From the NCBI GenBank assembly GCA_019914995.1, contig CM034131.1:682001-746000 (forward strand): DNA of 64,000 bases, read 5' to 3'. Under the pieces are notes generated by a model that saw only the letters and a list, made by a program, of their open reading frames with translations, was not told where the DNA came from and searched no databases. A program made the position numbers and the translations under genes. Below, in pieces: positions 55,541-64,000 of the stretch; the first letter of the stretch is position 1; each line of letters starts with the position of its first letter. The DNA is from Acanthochlamys bracteata (Eukaryota; Streptophyta; Magnoliopsida; Pandanales; Velloziaceae).

Positions 55541-58500
55541 TTAAGCTGCTGCAGCCATGGGAACTGAACGGTAGCATGCCCTCTTTGCTGCACGAACTAT
55601 ATCATCAACCTGCATAAAAGCATTTGAGTCATCTATCACCTATATATTATAATGTTTTAAAGAAAAGTAATACATTACATAAACCAGCTAATTACATCCA
55701 AGAATGTGTGTGACTGACCTGAGGAACGGCCATCCTCTCAAGATTGGGTGCATACGGCATTGGAACATCTGCTCCAGATATCCTCTCAACCGGTGCATCC
55801 AGATATTCAAAACTGTCCTCAACAACTGACATACTGCCCAAATAACAGAATGTCAAGATCACGCATCATGTAACACATGTAAAATACTGGCATCAGAGGC
55901 TAAAGCTACATGTTACACATTATACGTAGTTATTCTATCATCACCATGATGTAAATACTAAAAGATATCTTCATGCAACACATATCTCCTAACTCTTGTT
56001 TATGATGAGAAAGCTTTCAAAGATTTAAGTATTGTTAAAACAGGATACAACTTCCTCGCTTAGCTAAAGCACTAGGACAATAGCAGATGAAATTATAACT
56101 TTAAAGAAACCTACCAGATTTCTGCTCCAACGCCATGCTGAGGGAAACCTTCTTCAACAGTGACTAATCTGTTTGTTTTCCTGACGGAAGCATTTATAGT
56201 AGCTCTATCTAGAGGTCTAATTGATCGCAGATTGATTACCTGCAGAATATTTTGGAATGGATTAATATCCAGAGAAGAAAGCAAAACACATCTAAAATGT
56301 CTGTAACACATTTCCAGGCAATGGTACACAAAACCAATGTCCTGTCGTTTTAGCATTTTACCTCAGCATCAATTCCTTCCTTCGATAACATCTCTGCAGC
56401 CTAACATATCATGTACACAGCAATTAGGAACACTTGCAAAATAATTATCAAAATATGAAAGGAGCAATCTACATTTGCAAATTAAGTTTTAGTTAGACAA
56501 ACATTTGATATAAAATTAAGGTGGGTTCAGATTCAAACCATACTTGTAACAGGAATGAAACTATATAGTTATGCAACATAATTATTTTGCATATTAGCAA
56601 CAAGAACAATTATCTGTCAAACAAAAAATGAAATAGAAATAGCATTGATGGAACAGAAATTTCCTTATTGATGTACCTTCAGGGTGAAACCAACCATCTT
56701 TGAGTAAGCAGTAATGGTGACGTCCTTCCCTTGACGTTCAATCTGCAAACAAGAACATTGTTAGATTGAAATAAGGAAAAGAGCAAGTCTTCTTCCTTGA
56801 AGAAAACCTACCTTTGCTTTTCCGATAGGAAGGCAGAAATTTGCATCAAGAACTTCTTCAGTAACAGGGAAAGACTCCCCATATCTGCAAAACATAAACT
56901 GCCCGTCACAAAGCTTCTCATCAACTCTAAAATGAAAGAAGATTTGCTTGAGCATACAGAATCTCATTCTCGAGAAAGACCACAGGATCAGGATCTCTAA
57001 TGGCAGCTTTCAGGAGACCACGGGCATCTTCAGAGGAGTAAGGTGCTAGGACTTTCAATCCAGGAACATGTGCATACCAAGCTGCATAACACTACAGATA
57101 TTTGAAATAATAGTATCTCAGTGCTCGTAATAATAAAGTGGCCAAAGGATGACCAAATAAATGCACATAAAAGGACTACGAAGCAGTTGCAGTGCTCTGA
57201 AGCTTCTATCACATGCAGTGGTGCGAGGAGGTCCTAATTAATATATTGACTTTTCCAAAGTGAATAATACTAGCGAATTTTAACATCACTAATTCGAAAT
57301 GTTTAGGACTCTACAGGAGTTAAGAAGCTCAGTACACCACCAACTTACGTTTTGACAAAGAACATGCATGTGGTGACGCTTTTGTAACGTTTACTTATAT
57401 CACCAATCATTCTACTTGCAGTTCAATTTATCTCTTTCAACTTGGATACCATGAGGTGCAGTATGCACCAAATAAATCACACAAAAACTGCTAAAAACCG
57501 ACATAGAGCATATACTTACTTGTGAATGTTGTGCAGCAACTCCAGCTGCTGCACCATTTGGTCCCCTGAAGACAATAGATACAGGTATCTGACCAGCTGA
57601 CATATAATTGGACTTCGCAGCAGAGTTGATAATGTGATCAATGGCCTGAATCATAATAATTTAATAGTTCTGAATATCAAGATCCAGATTCCGTATCGGC
57701 ACTTCTTTGCACGCAGAAATTATAACTTGCATAACTTGAGCAGCTTGTCAATAAAGTAATCTCACAATTATCAAAGAAGGAAAAAAGGCAAACACTCGTA
57801 CGAATCAAAGTACATTAGCATTTTAGTGTACAACAAAGCTAGCGTTGAGTTAGCTCAAGTGAAAAATTTGTAAAAGAAGTGTGTGGAGTCTCTAATCATT
57901 AAGATAATGCTAAAAGGCAGTAACTGTTTGTGACCTAGCAGCATAGGCTTCAGGCAAACATAATATACCTGCATAGAAAAGTTGAATGTCATAAATTCAA
58001 CCACAGGGCGAAGACCATAATAAGCTGATCCCACACCTATTCCAGTAAACCCAGCCTACAAGAACCAAACGAAAAGGATCAATCAACTGACGTCATAAAG
58101 CAGAGAACAGATAAAATATAGTACTAACAGAAGTAAACTAGTACTAAAAACATATCTGCTTTCTGTCTAACAAAATAAAAAATCACCTCTGTAATAGGTG
58201 TGTCAATAACCCTCTCAGGACCATACTTGTCAAGAAGACCTTTTGAGATCTGCAGTAAAGAGCAACTTCCTAAATCATCAAATATTCTCGCATCAAGATT
58301 ACAGATAAGTTGTGAGAAAGGTAGACAAAGATTTCTAATCCAACAACATCCACTAACCTTGTAGGCACCTTGGTATTCACCAACCTACACAAACCAAAAA
58401 ACTCCAGTGAAAGGACATTCATAATAGTAAAAATGGCACACACCAAAGTACACCACCAACTTACCTCTTCGCCCATCAAGAAAACTCTTGAATCAGCAGA

Positions 58501-59782
58501 CATCTCTTCATCGAGAGCAGTGTTTAGAGCTTCACGAACTGTTATCTGTTTCAATGTAGTTCATCAACACCCCAAAAAGCCAGGCTATCCATTCTAATTG
58601 AGACGACATTTATATGCTGATTAAATAGGTCAGTGGACCTTAGTTATTCTTGTGGGGCTCAAGGAAACTGTATCTGCACTGCTTAAATGACTAACAACTG
58701 TGCCACCCATGATTGTCAATGTGGAATTCTCACTGACTTTGGGTCTCACAGTTAAAAAAGTTCGTGGTACAAGAACTATAAAAACATGATAAATTGTGGC
58801 CAAAACAATTTGCATCTACTGAACAAGATGGATTGCTTCACCAAATCCGATTTTGAAGAAATTTTAATTATATTTATCCATTAAATTCCAAAATTTTTGA
58901 ATATATTAAATTAAGAAATTAAGAAGTAGGAAAGAATCAATTCATCTAAAACAGTTGCAACCGAATCAATCTAAACATTTCTAGTTCAAAACAAACAACA
59001 CATTGATAATCATATTGCCACTATTTTCTTTGTGTATATGATATAGCTGCATTTTCAAAAAGCACTTACCATTTCAACTCTATTTTCTTTACTCATATAT
59101 AATGTGACTGCATTTTGACAATCAAATTGATGTACTTTCAACAGAGACTTGTACAGAATGTTTTTAGTGTATTCATTTCTATACACTATAGTAGTTTTAT
59201 TCTAATCTTCGGAATCCTAATATTCTCTGAATATGCTAATTCAGTTATACTTGCCAGTGTCCAAAAGCAACAACTAAATCAAATGTGATCTCAGTAACCA
59301 GTAGAAGGCAAGTACATAGAGTAAAAATCCGTGCAAAATTGCTGATGGCTCAATGGTATGCCCATGCAATCTGATACTTCTATTATCAGTAACTTTCCAT
59401 ATCTTATACCGTGTTCGCTCATAATCAGAAGAATTCAACCTTCTATTCCACAACCACACAGAAGTTTGGTGATCCTCTTCATCAACAGTAAACAATCATT
59501 ACCAGTATCTAACATTTCATATTAAGGACCAGACAAATAAATGCAATAGACAGCTGAATACCTCCTTAACAGCAGTGGCATAACTCCTGGGTGCAACAGC
59601 AAGTGCAGGACGAATACTCTCCAAGGTTTGCCCTAGAACCTGAAATCGTTTTTCTCCAAAAAATCAAAATTTAATCCAGATAGCAACTTACAATTGCAAT
59701 CTCAACTTAGACTCAAAGTAGTGAGTAACACCATTACCCCAAAGTTTCCGCGTCCAATCCTCCTCCTCAACGCCCCCAACAT
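55541..59782 (-). CDS. PDHB: Pyruvate dehydrogenase E1 component subunit beta, mitochondrial
   Basis: Fourteen exons: 59738-59782, 59562-59639, 58465-58545, 58358-58384, 58187-58249, 57969-58055, 57520-57645, 56958-57091, 56812-56884, 56677-56742, 56362-56400, 56115-56239, 55719-55833 and 55541-55609; 1128 bases, 375 residues. With E1 alpha it forms the thiamine-diphosphate enzyme that decarboxylates pyruvate in the mitochondrial matrix. The N-terminus [15 protein letters not shown] is arginine-rich and amphipathic, a mitochondrial presequence, cut probably before the SYATAVKE segment. Then [160 protein letters not shown] and [33 protein letters not shown] contains the conserved catalytic-site glutamate. 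It matches mitochondrial, not plastid, E1 beta. It ends SVPMAAAA. Confidence 0.96.
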
Positions 59783-60202
59783 TTTTCCTACACAAATCAA
59801 GTTTCATTCGATCACAAAACAAAAAATCCGAAATTTCCGTTGGACAGGTCGGAGCCGCTCCCAATTGAACAACACTCAACTACTCATAGATCAAACTATA
59901 AAACAAGTAGGAAAAAAACAACAAACCCTAACAATAACTACGGTAAAACAAAAAGTACCTAAATCCGCAGGAAAAATGTTGCAAAAAAAGTACCCGAAAA
60001 AATTAGGGAAAGAAAACAACGAAAGATTCGTACGCGATCCTAGATGAATCGGGATCTGGGATGAAGACTATTACTTACTTGGTTCGAGACGAAAAATCAA
60101 CTCAATCGATATAGAGACGTAGAGAAATTTTTCTCTTCGATGATTTTGATATGATTTAACTGGAGACGATCGGGAAAAAGAAAAAATTGATAACAGTGTA
60201 GG

Positions 60203-60212
60203 TATTTATATA
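60203..60212 (-). promoter_or_regulatory. TATA box of the pyruvate dehydrogenase gene
   Basis: TATATAAATA on the minus strand, about 425 bases before the start codon. Transcription would start near 60175 and the leader may be spliced: AAG|GTAAGT-type strings are seen near 60070-60080 (reading ACCAAGTAAGTAATAG on the minus strand). Confidence 0.6.
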
Positions 60213-60847
60213 GTGGAGGTGGGGAATGGCTACCGCGAGAAAAAATGGAAGAGATAGTTTTGCAAATAAGTCCTCTAATGTAATATTTAAGTAAATAATA
60301 ACAACATAGTGAGATATGGTATTTGCATAAAAGGACTACTAATATATAAATTACTATTTTTGGGAACCAAAATTATCATCTACGTTTAAGCAAAACATGG
60401 CTACTCAGGTTCTCAAGTGACACATTTTCTGTTCACTACCCCAACAAGCTTGCCTTAACATTTTTATGAAATTTGGTTAAGATTTTGCATAACTATTATT
60501 GTTGTATCCTAAAGGTGTTAATTAGATTGGTCTGAATAAAATTCAATTCCAAAACCTAATTCATCATGTTGTGTATCTTAAAAGGTGTAAACAAAATAAA
60601 GATATTGAAGTCAAAATATGAATTACGTAGGGAAGAACTAAGAAAATACATAATGGCGAGGCTTATTATATAATACAAATGAAGTGAGCCAATCTGCAAG
60701 TAATTTCCAAGTCTCAATCTGAACATTCCTTTAGCATACACACGCATTAATACTTATCAAAACATTTCTTTTATATACAGATGGCAAGTCTACATACAAT
60801 ACATAATGGCAAATAACAGTTAATCTGTTCTCATATTTAGAGCTCAT
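60213..60847. other. Intergenic stretch upstream of PDHB
   Basis: Nothing recognisable beyond the promoter. Open frames here are short and without similarity. Confidence 0.4.
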
Positions 60848-61100
60848 TTAGGAGAGTGTTTGGAAAACGCTACTTCTATTTTTCCTATTTTACATTTTTA
60901 AATATATTTTTTATAAATATTTATAAAATTTATTTAACAAATTAAAAAGTATAGAAAAATTTTACGTAGTGAGATTTTTTTATCACATATTTTTATTTTT
61001 TTTGGAGATTAAAAAAATAGAATTTGTTTTTTAAAAAAGATAAAAATATTTTCTATTTCAGAAAAGTTCTATTTTATAGGCACTTCCAAACGCCCCCTTA
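60848..61100 (-). mobile_element. Tourist-like MITE, inverted copy of the 8464-8723 family
   Basis: A 247-base element at 60851-61097, starting GGAGAGTGTTTGG and ending CCAAACGCCCCC, flanked by TTA on both sides (60848-60850, 61098-61100). Its inside matches the reverse complement of the element at 8464-8723 (for example GAAAAATTTTACGTAGTGAG). The left end is more diverged than the right. Confidence 0.8.
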
Positions 61101-62199
61101 GGGCTCTCTTGAGAGAACCAGGTTTATGAAAAGTCTCATGAAAAAATGCTCTGTCCTTGATAGGTACCGAACTCTGGGTAGATGATATAGTTCCCAGACT
61201 TATTTCCTATGAGATCGTTGAGGAGATGGCATTTTCTAAAAGCATGACGCTCCTTCTAAGCAACAATCAAGACTATACCTGCATATATAATTCACTAAAG
61301 CTACATGATTTACAATAAACATTAAATCAATATTGCATGAGTCCTATGCATAGCTGCTTAGGTGAAAAACTAAAAGTTCTACCATGATTACAGTTTTACA
61401 GTCAATTTAGCAGAAAAAAGAGTAATAATGTAGCTGATATAATGTATAGAGGAAATTGGAGAAGCATGTTTAAATTTCACAACAAAGGACGACTTGCTCT
61501 AGAACTCTCAACGCAACAACCAACCTTTTTTAGTCATTCAACTCCGAGCCAAAAGTTTCATCCAATTAGTTTCCAATAATAAATGATGTAATTCCTATAT
61601 GGATGAAAGCAAACTTACTCCATCATGCATTAAAATCCAGCAATGGCATAACTGGTCTGGAGTATTTTGCTTGATTCACTTGCAGCAAGAATTTATCAGT
61701 CTTCTCAATCGTAGGAAACAGGATAATGGTACTCATAATGGGCTTTGCTAACAGAGAAAGAACTTGTTCAATGGGAATAGTGCTGACTGAATGCTAACAT
61801 TTATGGCTGCCAGGCATACCTGCAATGCAGACGCAAGTGAACACTTGACACAAGAGTAATTCATTGAAAGATGAGCCTTCACTATTATGTGTATAGCAAA
61901 GAAATTAGATAAGTCTAACGCTATCAAGGAGTTGTTGGTTCGTAGGTGAGGAAATATGAGCCATCTCAAGAACAGTTAATCTAGCCACAAACTCTTATTA
62001 TATAACAGCATTTACCAGGCACAAGCACATCATGAGGCTGTTGCTTCTTAGCCACTTGCAATCATATAAAGAAAGAAATCAGATGATATGCAAGGTGCAG
62101 TTACAAAAACACAGGCGCACGAAGGAAGAAGTAGGAGAGTAAGGAAGCCTGCCTTGATATGCAAAACATGTTCCAGATGTATGCCTTAAGGGTAGACTG
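61101..62199. other. Intergenic stretch, no gene recognised
   Basis: Base composition is less extreme than in the AT blocks, as expected of old genic or retroelement DNA, but I find no protein similarity, RNA gene or repeat ends. Confidence 0.4.
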
Positions 62200-62540
62200 G
62201 AGCAAGGGTGCCTAGGGAGATTCAGACGCACCTAGGAATTCCTGGAGACAAGAGTCCAGTGGGGTCTTATATCAAAGTTCTACTTTAGTTGAAGTTCAGG
62301 AGAGTTGTATTAGCATTTACAACTCTCATTTTCCTTGTAGGAGTTGCAGTAGCTTTGCAACTCCTTGCTTGCCTTAGGATATGCAAGCTATAAATAAATC
62401 CTTGTATTAGGTATTAGGCATAGATGAATTATAAGTTTACTCCCTTTAACTTCCTTAGTTTAGCTGTAGTCATTACTGATGGTGCATCATCAGAGTGATT
62501 GAGTGAATAAAATTCTAGATAACAGTAACAGAACTCAGAT
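62200..62540 (+). mobile_element. Possible solo LTR with paired hairpins and a TATA box
   Basis: The stretch contains two adjacent perfect hairpins (62300-62327 and 62340-62364), then a TATAAATA box at 62389-62396, which together look like the U3/R part of a plant LTR, perhaps Copia-like. Exact ends and target duplications could not be fixed, and no internal retroelement region is beside it. If it is an LTR it is a fossil without coding capacity. It could also be the promoter of a non-coding transcript. Confidence 0.3.
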
Positions 62541-63056
62541 TCTTTTATAAGGACTACAGTACTTAATATCATTCAAAACCAATAGTAGTATTTCGTGAAA
62601 GAAAAATACGATAAAGAACATGTCTTGAATTACCTTAAATTGTGGAAGCCTCTTTTTCACTCTTGATAACGTGAAGAAGCCTGCACTTCTAAGAAAAGAA
62701 GACCCTTAGCTATCAGGGGTCCCCAAAAAATGTAGAAGAGACACAAAAAGTCCCACAAAACCACACCTAATTTAGAAACCTTTCTCTCAAAGCAAAACCT
62801 TTCAGGTACTTACCTAGGAAATTAATTTCGTTCTTCATTTGGCAGCTGCAGTTTAAAAGCATATAGAATGAGAGCTGAATCTTTAGTTTGCAAGATTCCT
62901 CCCAAGGAAAAGCCATAGGCAAATGGGAAACATGCTCATCCAACTGAACACCAACCAAAAAAACTCTAAGATTCTCATTCATGGTGAACGATCTCTTGCA
63001 GTTTCATCCCAATACTAATGCACAAGGCAAATGATGTCAATGCATCTAATGCTAAC
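62541..63056. other. Intergenic stretch between two LTR-like regions
   Basis: No gene recognised. The minus-strand open frame at 62767-62982 has no similarity that I know. Confidence 0.35.
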
Positions 63057-64000
63057 TGTAATAGCTTGATTTGTGATGGGCTAGACTAAGCCATAGTTGG
63101 AGATAAGTACCCTAACATGCAATATTCTCTTTCTTTTTATTTTCTTCTCCTTATCTTCTTCCCTCTTCTCATTCCCGTAGCTCTCACCCGAGCGCCTCCT
63201 GGTGCGGCTCTTCTCGCCGGCCTGCGGTCTTCCTTCCGGCGCTCATCTCTTTCCTTACCGCCGGCATCTTTCTTCTCCGTCGACGTCTCCTCGCCGCTAG
63301 CTCTTGAACGACCTCTCCATTCGCGCCGGCATAACCTTGGAGTTTCGCCGGGTGTTTCTCCGGCGATTCGTCGATGCCGACCTTCTAAAATCCTTCCTCT
63401 TGGCCTGTTTTAGCTTTTTCCTCTTTCAATTTTAATGATTCCGACCAAGGCGTGTGATTCAAAAAGAGTTTTCCGTCGGATATTATTTTGCCGATTTCGG
63501 CCGCCGGCGTTCTCCTTTGGCTTCACCGTCCCTCTTATTGGATTCTGTTATTATTGTTGCCTCTTTACCGCCTGAATGCCCCTTTAGCCGAAGTTCGCCG
63601 GAACCCTAATTTTCGCCGGAATCCGGTGAGCCTTCGAGACATACAGTTGAGGTGAGTTTTGCTGCTCTTTTGTGTCCTTTTTGAATTTCTGAACTTACTA
63701 TTGGGAGTTAGTCGTGATCCTATTTACCGTAGGTGTTTGGATTGAAAATCGGCAAGTTTGTCGTTATCGTGTTACGACGCCGGGTCGGACTTGGGATTGA
63801 TTGTTGATTCGGGTAAGCTTTCTAAATTTGCTAACGCTAGTATTAGTCAAGAACTATTGAGTTGATGATTGCAGACTTAAATATGTAATTATCGGATTTT
63901 TGGATTCAACGGTGCCTTACGCCGATTTGGGCTATGTTTGGATATAGATGTGTATAAGGAATGTGATTGATTTCGGTTATCGAATTAAGTATAATGGTAT
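63057..64000 (+). mobile_element. Possible Ty3/gypsy (Tekay/Del-like) LTR, cut by window end
   Basis: Base composition changes sharply near 63120: a long pyrimidine tract, then a CG-rich stretch with many CGCCGG strings (63190-63640), then TTTGG-type sequence. The start TGTAATAGCTTGATTTG resembles the TGTAAYAGCC-type start of some plant gypsy LTRs. That layout is common in long gypsy LTRs, but the far end lies beyond the window, so neither the family nor wholeness can be judged. The alternative is the leader of a host gene beginning near 63120, whose introns start with GTGAG at about 63652 and GGTAAGC at about 63810. Confidence 0.35.

Noticed and set aside
1-64000. tRNA, rRNA, snoRNA or CRISPR-like arrays
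   Set aside because: I looked for the conserved boxes and regular spacers by eye and found none; a tRNAscan-SE and Rfam search would settle it.

Overview
The window reads as nuclear DNA of a eudicot plant. Genes carry many short GT-AG introns, intergenic DNA is very AT-rich, several proteins have plant-only roles (chlorophyll breakdown, chloroplast shikimate kinase-like protein, cold-regulated COR27/28 family, PLS-class PPR), and the repeats are small plant-type MITEs plus possible LTR-retroelement remains. Exon models were built by hand from splice sites, reading-phase continuity and remembered family sequences; all of the multi-exon models except the truncated first gene sum to a multiple of three.

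Layout. 1-967 (-): 5' part of a farnesol dehydrogenase-like gene (FLDH type), cut by the window edge. 2032-2545 (+): a broken N-terminal piece of a phosphatidate phosphatase (PAH/lipin). 3061-3336 (-): a small two-EF-hand protein. 3881-6712 (-): a secreted malectin-like/LRR protein without a kinase. 6713-8844: AT-rich DNA with a hAT-type and a Tourist-type MITE. 8845-13227 (-): a 214-residue eIF4A/DEAD-box-derived protein, with a RING-H2 relic in its large intron. 15554-16291 (-): a group X-like ERF. 16947-19805 (+): an intronless PPR gene. 20126-22729 (-): centrin/caltractin. 23666-25310 (-): red chlorophyll catabolite reductase. 25809-27779 (-): COR27/COR28-like. 29083-31095 (+): pseudogene of a SWAP/CLASRP-type splicing factor. 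About 31680-33090: a degenerate short-period repeat. 33652-39592 (-): CSB/CHR8 chromatin remodeller. 41402-43881 (-): TRAP-beta. 44593-46739 (-): shikimate kinase-like SKL1. 47723-53020 (-): BAR-type hydroxyproline-rich protein. 53021-55540: gene-free. 55541-59782 (-): mitochondrial pyruvate dehydrogenase E1 beta. 59783-64000: no intact gene, but a MITE, paired hairpins and LTR-like DNA.

The genes serve unrelated housekeeping, regulatory and organelle functions and do not form a pathway cluster. What ties them together is ancestry. From memory of Arabidopsis, the eIF4A-like gene, centrin, RCCR and the SWAP-type gene correspond to neighbours around At4g37020-At4g36980, and SKL1 with the BAR-type gene to At3g26900-At3g26910. 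The window therefore looks like conserved eudicot microsynteny broken by insertions and gene decay. I see no sign of a new multi-gene system. The least explained features are the degenerate repeat at 31.7-33.1 kb, the decayed SWAP-type and PAH copies, and the paired hairpins near 62.3 kb.
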